Notes: a model not told the origin generated them from the letters alone. A stretch of 34,212 bases of DNA from Coleofasciculus sp. LEGE 07092 (GCF_015207375.1 NZ_JADEWY010000075.1:1-34212), one strand, 5' to 3'; numbered from the stretch's first letter, positions 8,167-15,321 are shown. Numbers and translations are program-made.

Positions 8167-10596
8167 CTACGGTAGCGGTTGCAAAGGCACTAACCCACTT
8201 TTATACAACAAGCGCTGCGCTTCAAGGGTTTTGAGGATTTCAGCAAACTTTTCCCCAATAATAGGACGACTGTTATCTCTGGGATAAATCACTGCCAGAG
8301 GATATGCCAACGGATAAGTTTGGGTCACGAATGCCTTAACGTTAGGACCGTAACTGCCTTTAGCATTGCACAAGTCTGTACTCGGAGTTACAGGTAAGTT
8401 ATTATTGAGAATCAGCGGTGTAATCGGCGGCTTATCTCCTTCGACTAAAGCCAGAGGATACACCGAACACTGACCCAAAATTTTACTGAGAGAATCAAAG
8501 CCAATCGCACCGATATCTCTGTCCTCAAAATCCCGAATCACTTCTCTAAGAGTGTCGAAGGTTTGAAGGCGGGTAATGGTTGGACGACTGGTGAAAACGC
8601 GGTTGCTGGGTCGGTTGCTTTGTTTAATTAAGTCTCTAAATGTCTCGATGCTGGCAGTATCTTTGAGAACCCGTTGCTCAAAGATTTCAATGGCTTCTTG
8701 GCTAGGGGGAATGTAAAGTTTAATGGGTAGGTTAGGACCTCCCAATTCCTGCCAATTGGAAATGCGATCGCTATAGAGTTGTCGCAGTGCCTCAAAGGTA
8801 ATTTTCCCTTTCAAGGCTTGAGGTAGACTATTCTCTCGTCTAGCGTAGCTAAACGGCACAAAGACAACCAAACCGTCATGAGCAAAGTTTTCATGAGCGA
8901 GGTTGAAGCTCAAGCGCTCCGTAAGACTAGCGATCGCAAATTCTGCCTCTTCCGAACGAATGTCTGCAATTGCCTCTGTCCACGAAGGTTGCGGTTTATA
9001 AATTAACTCTAACTTCGGTTGACGTTCGAGGATTTCAGCTTCCAGCGTCGTTCCCTTGGCAATCAAATTTTCCCGTTGCAGCACGTAATCCCAAGGACCG
9101 TATCGTTCCGCTGTGTAGGTAAAGTTTCCAGGGGGAATACCTGATACCTGCTCAATACAGCAAGGTAAGGAATCAGCAACCACGGCACCTCTGGGTTCGT
9201 TCCTGGCAAAAAGCCACCAAAGTAGTATCCCCAGTAACACCAATCCCAAAACACCCAAAAGCCACCAGGGGAACTGAAAACGACGTTTCTTCGTTTCGTC
9301 TTCCTCCGGAACTCCTTCTAGGGGCAGCCATTGGATTTCGGGTTCTGGCGGCAGTTTCAATAAGGCGCGACGGGCAATTTCAGCGCTCTCAAAGGAGGTC
9401 ATACCCAGACCCATCAGCGATAGGATATAGTCTTTAAACGCTGGGTGGATGGGAGTCCAATGTTCCTTGACTCTGGGATTAAACCACTGACCGTTCGTTG
9501 AGTTGTAAGTACCCCCTGCTAAAAGGTAAAAAGCCGTATAGCCTAAATCTTGTAAATCTTTAGCAGGGGAGGAAAGGGGGCGTTGCACGAGCGGGGGGTC
9601 AAATCGACCTTCCCACAGGATCAGGTCGCACAGGTAGATGAAAAATCCCTGGAAACTGGGGACAAGTAGCAGGCTATCGAGGCTGAGATTGCCGTCGGTT
9701 AGTCCCTCTTGGACTAAACCCGAACGCAGTCGGTATTTTTGATCGTGCAGAAATTCCAGGCTTTGCAGGACTTGGTTGAGGACGGTTCGCACTTGGGCGC
9801 TAGTCATGGCTCCCGTTTCTGCGATATAACTGGCGAGGGTAGGATAGGCGTCTATATTACCTTTCGTGACCAAGTAGCAGCGTTCTTGCCGGGCATCTGC
9901 GATCGCATCCCACACCGGAATCAGACGAACGTCCTGAACTCGACCATCGGCTAAGGTGACACCTGCCAGATTGAGAAAGGCTTCTTTGCGCTGACGGGCT
10001 TCCTGTAAGTTAAAGATCCGTTCGGGTAACAAGTATTCTTTAATAAAAACAGGTTGGCGGTCTGGCAGTCGTATCCCTTGGTACAGGCGACCCCTACCCC
10101 GATGTTTTAAGAAGGCTTCCACTTGATAGGTGCCTCGATTGCCCCGAATCTTCGCTGCCGGTGGCAGTAGGGCAGGAAAACCGCATTTGATACAATATTT
10201 GGCGGTAGGTTCTTCTAGTAGAGTCTGTTGAGTCCATTCACAGGCAAAGGGGTTGTCCTGCACACATCGGTACTCTGGGTAGAGAGATTTAACTCGTTGG
10301 GGGAGGGCTATACCTGCGGCGACTCCGCCCTCAACTTCAGCTAAATCTTGTAACGCTGGTTTGCTAGGTGGGCTAAAAACTCTTTCCTTAAGTTGCTCAA
10401 CACTAGGGGGACGTAGGTCAAGTTCTTCTTGCAGAAAGGGGACTAGCCAGAGGAGGCGAGCGGGTACGAACCGCACCACTCCAGTCCGCAAGCGACCTTG
10501 GAAGGCTTTTATCCCATGAAAAAAGCGACTGCCTTCTACACTGGTAACTTGTTTAGTTAATCGTCCTAGGAACCCTCGTCTATCTTTTTTTGCCAT
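8167..10596 (-). CDS. Zinc-ribbon pseudokinase with PstS-like periplasmic domain
   Basis: I take the ATG at 10596 (809 aa); a TTG at 10632 would add 12 residues. Four cysteines (111, 119, 135, 138) form a probable zinc ribbon of the cyanobacterial 4-Cys type. Residues about 156-405 have the fold pattern of a protein kinase. The ATP lysine is retained in FIKEY, but the catalytic loop reads TDGNLSLDS instead of HRDxxxxN and the DFG position reads CDLI, so phosphotransfer is unlikely. One membrane helix lies at about 443-465. The rest (about 485-809) resembles a phosphate-type ABC substrate-binding protein, with LRQLYSDRISNWQELGGP as the signature. The likely topology is a cytosolic pseudokinase with the binding domain across the membrane, suggesting a solute sensor. 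The gene is divergent from the Nif11 gene. The ligand is not predictable. Confidence 0.85.
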   Translation of the reverse strand: MAKKDRRGFLGRLTKQVTSVEGSRFFHGIKAFQGRLRTGVVRFVPARLLWLVPFLQEELDLRPPSVEQLKERVFSPPSKPALQDLAEVEGGVAAGIALPQRVKSLYPEYRCVQDNPFACEWTQQTLLEEPTAKYCIKCGFPALLPPAAKIRGNRGTYQVEAFLKHRGRGRLYQGIRLPDRQPVFIKEYLLPERIFNLQEARQRKEAFLNLAGVTLADGRVQDVRLIPVWDAIADARQERCYLVTKGNIDAYPTLASYIAETGAMTSAQVRTVLNQVLQSLEFLHDQKYRLRSGLVQEGLTDGNLSLDSLLLVPSFQGFFIYLCDLILWEGRFDPPLVQRPLSSPAKDLQDLGYTAFYLLAGGTYNSTNGQWFNPRVKEHWTPIHPAFKDYILSLMGLGMTSFESAEIARRALLKLPPEPEIQWLPLEGVPEEDETKKRRFQFPWWLLGVLGLVLLGILLWWLFARNEPRGAVVADSLPCCIEQVSGIPPGNFTYTAERYGPWDYVLQRENLIAKGTTLEAEILERQPKLELIYKPQPSWTEAIADIRSEEAEFAIASLTERLSFNLAHENFAHDGLVVFVPFSYARRENSLPQALKGKITFEALRQLYSDRISNWQELGGPNLPIKLYIPPSQEAIEIFEQRVLKDTASIETFRDLIKQSNRPSNRVFTSRPTITRLQTFDTLREVIRDFEDRDIGAIGFDSLSKILGQCSVYPLALVEGDKPPITPLILNNNLPVTPSTDLCNAKGSYGPNVKAFVTQTYPLAYPLAVIYPRDNSRPIIGEKFAEILKTLEAQRLLYKSGLVPLQPLP

Positions 10597-10736
10597 GACC
10601 CAAGCTTCTCCCAAGCTGTTTAAATAGAGCAATAGCCGTTTTCAACTGAGCTGTTCAAGATTAGGGGAAAGGGAAAAGAAACAATAAAACCAATCCTTCT
10701 CTTTTGTGGAAAAGGACTATCTCATCCCATTGAAGA

Positions 10737-10746
10737 ATGTTATAAT
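10737..10746 (+). promoter_or_regulatory. Putative extended -10 promoter for the Nif11 gene
   Basis: A TGTTATAAT sequence places TG one base upstream of a perfect TATAAT (10741-10746), as in extended -10 promoters. No clear -35 is seen. It would give a 5' leader of roughly 135 nt before the ATG at 10887. Confidence 0.35.
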
Positions 10747-10886
10747 TGCTATCCTGTTATTGTGTTAGTTTAGTTGATATTCGAGGGACTCCGCAGGAAA
10801 TTTAACAATACTTGCGGGAATTCTCTCCAGAAAAAGCGATGAGTTTGCTAGGGTAGAATTATTTCATCCTGTAGGAGTTAACTTAG

Positions 10887-11096
10887 ATGGCAAAGGATCA
10901 CGTTGCTAAACTTTTCAGAGATGCCAAAACTAATCCTTCTTTAAAAGAGGAACTGAGATCTGCCCCTAACGTAGAAACGTTTGTCGAGATGGCTCGAGAG
11001 CGTGGCTATGACTTCACCCTTGAAGAATGGAAAGAAATGACTGGCTTTTCCGTTCAAGAACTAGAAGGAAAACTGTCGGAAATTCCTGGTATTTGA
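10887..11096 (+). CDS. Nif11-domain small protein
   Basis: A 69-aa protein of the Nif11 family, which in cyanobacteria includes leader peptides of ribosomal natural products and stand-alone proteins of unknown role. The start is supported by AGGAG 9 nt upstream. The helical N-terminal part (AKLFRDAKTNPSLKEEL) and the GYDFTLEEW motif are family hallmarks. There is no Gly-Gly cleavage site followed by a Cys/Ser/Thr core and no lanthionine synthetase or other modifying enzyme nearby, so a peptide precursor is unlikely. It may instead be an orphan regulator-like Nif11 protein. It ends one base from the convergent gene on the other strand. Confidence 0.8.
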   Translation: MAKDHVAKLFRDAKTNPSLKEELRSAPNVETFVEMARERGYDFTLEEWKEMTGFSVQELEGKLSEIPGI

Positions 11097-11097
11097 G

Positions 11098-11325
11098 TCA
11101 ATGCCCGATTTCTTTAATCAAGTTTTCTAAGTAAGTCTGGGCTTTTTCTGGCGACATAAGCAGAACTTGCCCTTGACGCAAAATCTCGTACTTACCGCCA
11201 TGATATCCATGACCTATAATTAGTCCTAAACTAATGGCTTGATTGCCGAGTTGGGTCAACTTGTTGATGCTAAAGGATTCGATTTCTTGATTGAGGCGCT
11301 GCCTTAGTCGTTCTTCTTCATCCAT
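11098..11325 (-). CDS. Small conserved-looking hypothetical protein
   Basis: A 75-aa protein starting at an ATG preceded by GGAG at good spacing (minus strand, near 11334). It is acidic at the N-terminus and helical, with a central GLIIGHGYHGGKYEILRQG stretch and a C-terminal helix. It has no membrane segment and no cysteines. I do not recognise a family; small proteins of this size and composition are common in cyanobacteria. Its stop is separated by one base from the Nif11 stop (convergent), and its start lies 19 nt downstream of the stop of the Pvc16-like gene on the same strand, so it may be the last gene of the CIS minus-strand operon. Confidence 0.65.
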   Translation of the reverse strand: MDEEERLRQRLNQEIESFSINKLTQLGNQAISLGLIIGHGYHGGKYEILRQGQVLLMSPEKAQTYLENLIKEIGH

Positions 11326-11344
11326 AATTCTGACTCCTAGTTTG

Positions 11345-12694
11345 TTATTTGATAGATACCCTGGGACCTACATACTGATTGAACGTTGGGCTGTCAGGTT
11401 CGGTATCAACGATGAGCTGAGTTTCTGCACCATCGACCTGCAAGCGCACCAAATACCGTCCTGGCTGCACACCTTTAATAGGTACAGTAACCCAAATACC
11501 ATCGGTTCGGCGTGGTGCTGCCTCAAACAGATAAGCGCTTGGATTGTCTGCCGACAGTTCATTCAATGCTAAAAGCACGCGCTGCTTCTTGCTAATCGGC
11601 AGGTTCAAGCGCACCCGCACGTCGGCAAGTCGGAAATCTTCGTCCTCACTCACCTGCCGTTTTGAGACACTGACTTTAGTAATAGTTGGACGTATTACAA
11701 AAGGGGCGACATTCGATTGAATGTTAGCAACGATAGTTTGCTCTGCGCTGGAGGGTTGTCTTTGATTGCCGTTAGAACTTGCCCCATTGACTCTAGCTCC
11801 GTTATTGGCGCTAGATACCAAAGATTTGGGGATGGGGTGAACCACCTGTAAGCTTTGCATCCCAGCTCGTAGCGCTTCCTTGGGTAACGAGGAAAGGGGT
11901 AAGACAATTTGAGTATCACTGACTTCGGTGGGTGTGAGTTGTGTCTCGTCGATCCACACCTGGATGATATCGTTTTTTAAATGCCTGCCTTGAATCAAGA
12001 GGATGCTATCTGCCAAAATCGGCTCTAAGTGACCAGCCTGGGAGATGATCCGATCAATTTTCGGCTGGTTGTGAAAAGGAACCAAACCATCCAAAGAACG
12101 AGCGCGTATAGGCAAGGCTTTCTTGGCTGGCTGTTCTCCTTCAATCATGACTACCCTAGCCCGATATGCCACGGAAAGAAGGTAGGGGGTTTGGAAGAAG
12201 ACAGACCAGGCTTTGGATAAATCTTCTAAGGATAGATCGAGGGGCCAAAGGGTTAGCTCTTCCATCTGATCGCCCAGGTCAGACTCTATCAAATAGGTGT
12301 AGTTGGAATCAGCAAGGGTGTCCCGAACTGCCTCTTTTTTCAAGCTGCGCCAGTCGTTGAGGGTACCCATCGCGCTACCCATCAGCCGTTGCGGTTCTAA
12401 CTCAAGCTCATTGCCGTAGAAACTGAGCATATAATGCAAATCTAGAGCAGTTCGCGATTTCTTTGCTGAGTGTGCCATGCGACTGCGAGCTTGCACTTCA
12501 GCCTGCTGACGCCATAGGTGATTGATATTGACTTGGTAAAGATAGATATTAATACCCGTTTGGGGTGTGGCAGTTCCCACTTCGTTGGGTCGAACGGTTG
12601 TCACCCGCGAGCCTTCAACATCAGCCTGTATGGATGACTGTAAGATTCGTTGCAGTGTTGCCGTTACGGTAGCAATGGCTAAATGGTTGCTCAT
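11345..12694 (-). CDS. CIS tube/sheath terminator, Pvc16-like (DUF4255)
   Basis: A 449-aa protein whose first ~200 residues match the DUF4255/Pvc16 N-terminal domain: INIYLYQVNINHLWR, LDLHYMLSFYG and an LGDQMEELTLWPLDLSLEDL run. In CIS such as PVC and AFP this protein caps the tube and sheath at the end away from the baseplate. The C-terminal half (about 200-449) has beta-sandwich, IPT/Ig-like repeats (ILADSILLIQGRHLK and PTITKVSVSKRQ are typical starts) joined by a Ser/Asn-rich linker at about 300-320. It has the normal length for the longer cyanobacterial form. Last large gene of the minus-strand CIS arm. A shorter DUF4255-like protein lies at 18443-18811. Confidence 0.85.
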   Translation of the reverse strand: MSNHLAIATVTATLQRILQSSIQADVEGSRVTTVRPNEVGTATPQTGINIYLYQVNINHLWRQQAEVQARSRMAHSAKKSRTALDLHYMLSFYGNELELEPQRLMGSAMGTLNDWRSLKKEAVRDTLADSNYTYLIESDLGDQMEELTLWPLDLSLEDLSKAWSVFFQTPYLLSVAYRARVVMIEGEQPAKKALPIRARSLDGLVPFHNQPKIDRIISQAGHLEPILADSILLIQGRHLKNDIIQVWIDETQLTPTEVSDTQIVLPLSSLPKEALRAGMQSLQVVHPIPKSLVSSANNGARVNGASSNGNQRQPSSAEQTIVANIQSNVAPFVIRPTITKVSVSKRQVSEDEDFRLADVRVRLNLPISKKQRVLLALNELSADNPSAYLFEAAPRRTDGIWVTVPIKGVQPGRYLVRLQVDGAETQLIVDTEPDSPTFNQYVGPRVSIK

Positions 12695-12700
12695 ACTAGC

Positions 12701-12738
12701 AAATTATGAATTATAAATTATGAATTATGAATTATGAA
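12701..12738. repeat. Heptamer tandem repeat (AATTATG type)
   Basis: About five tandem copies of AATTATG, one with a single-base change, fill the gap between the Pvc16-like gene and the methyltransferase-like gene. Short tandemly repeated heptamers between genes are well known in filamentous cyanobacteria. The same motif recurs at 14261-14286. Confidence 0.8.
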
Positions 12739-12739
12739 G

Positions 12740-13756
12740 TTAAAGTCCATGACAGTCTGGAAATAGCTTACCCGATCCGCAGGGGCAGGGGCGATCGCTA
12801 ACACCTTGGGTAAAAATTGGGTTGAATGAGGGCAGGTTGTCAAAATAACCGACTGGAGGAGAAGTATCGGTTAAAATTTGAGCCTGATCAAAATGGGGTA
12901 TACAGTCCGCCAAGTCATCACCTAGTTTGACCTGAAGCGCTTTTTCTAATAGAGGAAAAGCGAATTGATGAGAGTCTTGCAGAGCTTGGGTTCGGGCAAT
13001 GAGTTCGGATTTGTCGAGCGGACTGCCATTGGTGGCAATGACTACCGCATTACCGACGTCTAATGAACATAAATAAATACAGTCAAATACACTTTGGAGG
13101 GTTTTCAGTTTGTGGGCATAAAATGGCTCTCTTTGAAACAAATCGACAGCAACTACACCGTTGTCTGATAGGTGGGTTTGGCAGAGTTCATAAAATTCTC
13201 GCGTTGCTAGGCGATAGGGTGTATAGCCATTGCCTAAAATAACATCGGTTAAAATTATATCGTAACGAACGTTTTGTTCTTGTCTGGCAAGATATTCCCG
13301 TCCATCTTGGATTATTAGCTTCAGACGCTCATCGAATTGCACACCAAAAAACTGAGTGGCAATTTCAATTAAGGTTGGATCGATGTCCGTACATTCAATA
13401 AAAGCTTCGGAAAAATAATGGTGCAACACCAATGGAATTCTGCCACCACCAAACCCAGCTAAGTAAATTCGCTCAGGTTCATTCTGCCAGACTAAGCTTA
13501 ATAGCATGGCTTGGCTATAAGGAGAAATTAAATTGAGGGGGTTGTTGAGATCGAGTTGAGACTGTACCAAATCTGAAGTTAAACCCTCTCGGTCAATCAA
13601 TGCCATCCGCAGGAGGGATTGCTTTTTTTCTACTGTAACGAAGTGGATACCAGAGGGTTGAAATAGTAGACTTCCTTCGGGTTTATTTTTTAACCATTGG
13701 AGTCGCTTATCAATGGCTGCCTTATTCCTTGCTAGCCATAGGTTTTTATAAGTCAT
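12740..13756 (-). CDS. Spermidine-synthase-like protein with SEC-C zinc tail
   Basis: A 338-aa protein with a Rossmann-type methyltransferase/aminopropyltransferase fold. It has the nucleotide loop AGFGGGRIP (100-108), acidic residues in ECTDIDPT (121-128), IIQDGREYL and YDIILTDVILGNG. The loop differs from the GGGDGG of true spermidine synthases, so the substrate is uncertain. The last 15 residues are a SEC-C motif, CPCGSGKLFPDCHG (Cys324, Cys326, Cys335, His336), a zinc-binding module known from SecA. It is cytosolic. It sits between CIS genes on the same strand, 46 nt downstream of the GpE-like frame, so it is probably co-transcribed, but no CIS role is established. A passenger gene is equally possible. 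Confidence 0.82.
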   Translation of the reverse strand: MTYKNLWLARNKAAIDKRLQWLKNKPEGSLLFQPSGIHFVTVEKKQSLLRMALIDREGLTSDLVQSQLDLNNPLNLISPYSQAMLLSLVWQNEPERIYLAGFGGGRIPLVLHHYFSEAFIECTDIDPTLIEIATQFFGVQFDERLKLIIQDGREYLARQEQNVRYDIILTDVILGNGYTPYRLATREFYELCQTHLSDNGVVAVDLFQREPFYAHKLKTLQSVFDCIYLCSLDVGNAVVIATNGSPLDKSELIARTQALQDSHQFAFPLLEKALQVKLGDDLADCIPHFDQAQILTDTSPPVGYFDNLPSFNPIFTQGVSDRPCPCGSGKLFPDCHGL

Positions 13757-13802
13757 TAGTCAGAGTGCATTAGTTGACGCGGATGACTGACGTGCATGGG
13801 TG

Positions 13803-13946
13803 TCAACGTGTCAGTTTACCAATTTCTTCCACCCAGCGCTGCCGTTCTGCGTGTTCTAGGTTCAGGATATCGTCTAACGACCAGTGGAAATAAAAGGCAA
13901 TTAAGGCTACCTCTTGGTACAGTTGCTCCAAGGGGTAGCCTAGAAT
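13803..13946 (-). CDS. DUF6760/P2-GpE-like small protein without a normal start codon
   Basis: This short frame reads GYPLEQLYQEVALIAFYFHW, then a Leu/Glu-rich segment ending RQRWVEEIGKLTR and TGA at 13805-13803. The FHW...W pattern is that of the small DUF6760 proteins in CIS loci and of phage P2 GpE (E'). The frame is open from 13979 but contains no ATG or GTG. The only TTG lies inside the conserved block, so 13946 marks an ATT codon used here only as a nominal start (47 aa). The frame is -1 relative to the upstream chaperone gene and overlaps its last codons. The best explanation is expression by -1 frameshifting at 13946-13952, giving a fusion of about 151 aa; ATT initiation or a sequencing error is the alternative. 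Confidence 0.72.
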   Translation of the reverse strand: MLGYPLEQLYQEVALIAFYFHWSLDDILNLEHAERQRWVEEIGKLTR

Positions 13947-13952
13947 TCCCCC
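13905..13952 (-). promoter_or_regulatory. Candidate programmed -1 frameshift signal
   Basis: On the minus strand the heptamer G GGG GAA (13952 to 13946) is in the zero frame of the upstream chaperone gene, three codons before its stop. The P-site Gly codon re-pairs perfectly after a -1 slip. After a 5-nt spacer (13945-13941) begins a hairpin: GGCTACC (13940-13934) and CTTGG (13932-13928) pair with CCAAG (13917-13913) and GGTAGCC (13911-13905). That makes 12 base pairs, one mismatch and a 10-nt loop. Heptamer, spacer and stem are arranged as in known -1 frameshift sites. The A-site pairing after slippage (GAA to GGA) has one non-Watson-Crick position, so efficiency is uncertain. Confidence 0.65.
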
Positions 13953-14257
13953 TGGGGAGAAAGCCTCCCATTTTGTTGATTAATGTGATTTAAAAAACCT
14001 TGCAAGTAAACCAAGTCAATCAAGAAAAGTTGCTCCAGCAGTTGCGGGGTAACTGAGGATAGAGTGCCGAGGTGAGTAATAACTTGTGATAAATTGACTA
14101 AAATTCTATAATAAGGGTCTGCTCTAACGCGCGGATCTTTCTGAACTAGGATTTCATCGTTTCCCGTAGCCAGTCGCATCATGCCTTGGCGATGAATATC
14201 TCCACTCCTATCGACTAAGCCTTTCGGGAGAATAAATTCAAACTCCGTGTAATCCAT
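13940..14257 (-). CDS. Tail-assembly-chaperone-like protein 2 (E-like)
   Basis: A 105-aa protein starting at the ATG at 14257; a TTG directly upstream could also be used. It belongs to the small phage-tail assembly proteins found after tube genes in CIS and myophage loci. Family pattern: FEFILPKG, DIHRQGMMRLATGNDEI, DPRVRADP, a helical VITHLGTL segment and LFLIDLVYLQGFLNHIN. It is a paralogue of the next gene upstream (14333-14695); both share the TEFEF start and the HR-GxMRLA and DPRV motifs. The role, by analogy to P2 GpE or lambda gpG, is to bind a tape measure or tube proteins during assembly. The C-terminal NGRLSPQGEF carries the putative frameshift site that would append the GpE-like segment. 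Confidence 0.75.
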   Translation of the reverse strand: MDYTEFEFILPKGLVDRSGDIHRQGMMRLATGNDEILVQKDPRVRADPYYRILVNLSQVITHLGTLSSVTPQLLEQLFLIDLVYLQGFLNHINQQNGRLSPQGEF

Positions 14258-14260
14258 CAA

Positions 14261-14286
14261 AAAATTATGAATTATGAATTATGAAA
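14261..14286. repeat. Heptamer tandem repeat (AATTATG type)
   Basis: Three tandem AATTATG copies directly upstream of the chaperone-like gene at 14257, inside the CIS minus-strand operon. Same unit as at 12701-12738. It makes the ribosome-binding region of that gene very A/T-rich and lacking a Shine-Dalgarno sequence. Confidence 0.75.
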
Positions 14287-14332
14287 TCTCGATAACAATA
14301 AAGCCTTGACATTATTACTGTCTTTTTATCTT

Positions 14333-14695
14333 TCATTCAGGGTAATCAGAGGGTACAGGTAGAGTTTGAGATTGCTGCACAGTGGCTTGTATCCCATTAT
14401 TATTGGGTTCAAGCTCGTTAATCTGGCGATAAAATTTCTGAAGATAATTGAGGTCGCAGGCAAAGAGATTTTCTATTACGGTGGGTGTGACTTCATCTAA
14501 AGCACCCAAACGAGTAATCACCCGCGAGAGGATAATCACGGTAGCATAAGCAGGATTAGATTTCACGCGGGGGTCACGCATTGGCACAATCTCATCAATT
14601 GCCCGTGCCAACCGCATCACGCCTTTGCGGTGTATATTTCCATCCCCGTCAAGATAGCCTTTGGGAAGGGCAAACTCAAATTCCGTTTGAATCAT
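14333..14695 (-). CDS. Tail-assembly-chaperone-like protein 1
   Basis: A 120-aa protein with the same layout as its neighbour: TEFEFALPKGYLDGDGNIHR, GVMRLARAIDEI, DPRVKSNPAY, VIITRLGALDE-type helix and LFACDLNYLQKFYRQIN. A different, Gln/Pro-rich tail of about 28 residues follows. Its ATG overlaps the stop of the upstream tube gene by four bases (ATGA), so the two are translationally coupled. The role is inferred to be assembly of the tube. Unlike the second copy, no GpE-like frame follows it. The pair looks like a duplication with later divergence, in which only one copy kept the downstream extension. Confidence 0.78.
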   Translation of the reverse strand: MIQTEFEFALPKGYLDGDGNIHRKGVMRLARAIDEIVPMRDPRVKSNPAYATVIILSRVITRLGALDEVTPTVIENLFACDLNYLQKFYRQINELEPNNNGIQATVQQSQTLPVPSDYPE

Positions 14696-15189
14696 GAGCC
14701 AGCTTTAATTCGTATTAATTCCTCAATTGCCACTTCAACTTCCTCAATTTCATATCCTTCCCCTTCAATACTGAGATCAGAAATTGTATAGCTAACGGGC
14801 CAAGCGCCTTTGAATTCAAATCGAAACTTTTCTTTGGCTGAGGTGTCATAAAGAATTAAAGCCCCATTTCGCCGTTGTTCAGCCCAATTCGCTCCTTCCT
14901 GGACAGAATTGAGCCAGTTCCACAGGGTCATTGAAACATTCAGACCTCGTTTCAAAGTTAGATTAGTGTAGGTAATATTGCCGGGAACTTTAGTGCGAAC
15001 AACTCGACCGTGGGGAGCGCTACCATTTTTACCCCACTTCTGGGGTGTTACCTCACACACTTCAATCGTATCCTGGGTCGCTTTAAAGCCACTACACTCT
15101 TTAAAAAGAGCATCTACCGAATCGTTACTCCCATCAAGACTCAGTTCTAGAAAATAGCGAGTTGGTGTGAGAAGTTCTGCTTCTGCCAT
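14692..15189 (-). CDS. CIS tube-type protein (gp19/TIGR02241), third copy
   Basis: A 165-aa protein of the T4 gp19-like tail tube family, which stacks as hexameric rings to make the inner tube. Typical elements are RYFLELSLDG at the start, FKECSGFKATQDTIEV, KVPGNITYTNLTLKRG, WNWLNSVQEG and the C-terminal VSYTISDLSIEGEGYEIEEV. The start is backed by GGAGGTGA 4-11 nt upstream. The well-conserved ITLKRG-type strand suggests it resembles the family's standard tube or tube-initiator subunit; which of the three copies forms the bulk tube cannot be decided from sequence. Coupled by ATGA overlap to the chaperone-like gene downstream. Confidence 0.87.
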   Translation of the reverse strand: MAEAELLTPTRYFLELSLDGSNDSVDALFKECSGFKATQDTIEVCEVTPQKWGKNGSAPHGRVVRTKVPGNITYTNLTLKRGLNVSMTLWNWLNSVQEGANWAEQRRNGALILYDTSAKEKFRFEFKGAWPVSYTISDLSIEGEGYEIEEVEVAIEELIRIKAGS

Positions 15190-15233
15190 AACTCACCTCC
15201 TTGGCAACTCAGGTAATTGTGACTGGAAAAAAC

Positions 15234-15276
15234 ACTGCCTGGTGACTTCAATCGCCGAGAATCTCACCTAGGCAGT
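15234..15276 (-). other. Intercistronic hairpin between tube genes
   Basis: Arms 15234-15245 and 15264-15276 pair over 12 bp with one bulged base (ACTGCC...GGTGA with TCACC...GGCAGT); the loop is 18 nt. It lies in the 132-nt gap between the second and third tube-type genes. No U-run follows, so an mRNA-stability or attenuation element fits better than a full terminator. Confidence 0.55.
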
Positions 15277-15321
15277 TTCCTTGGAAAACTCGCTGGCACT
15301 TGTTATTCAAAAATTACCTAA

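Noticed and set aside
10887..11096. Lanthipeptide-type precursor encoded by the Nif11 gene
   Set aside because: No double-Gly cleavage site with a Cys-containing core and no LanM or other modifying enzyme in the window.
12740..13756. True spermidine synthase (speE) call
   Set aside because: The cofactor loop is GFGGG rather than the canonical GGGDGG and the C-terminus is a SEC-C motif, so the gene symbol would be misleading.
13991..13997. Classical T TTT TTA slippery heptamer in frame in the chaperone gene
   Set aside because: After a -1 slip here the reading frame meets a TAA at 13982-13980 within four codons, so it cannot lead to the GpE-like frame. The G GGG GAA site further on has no stop in the way.
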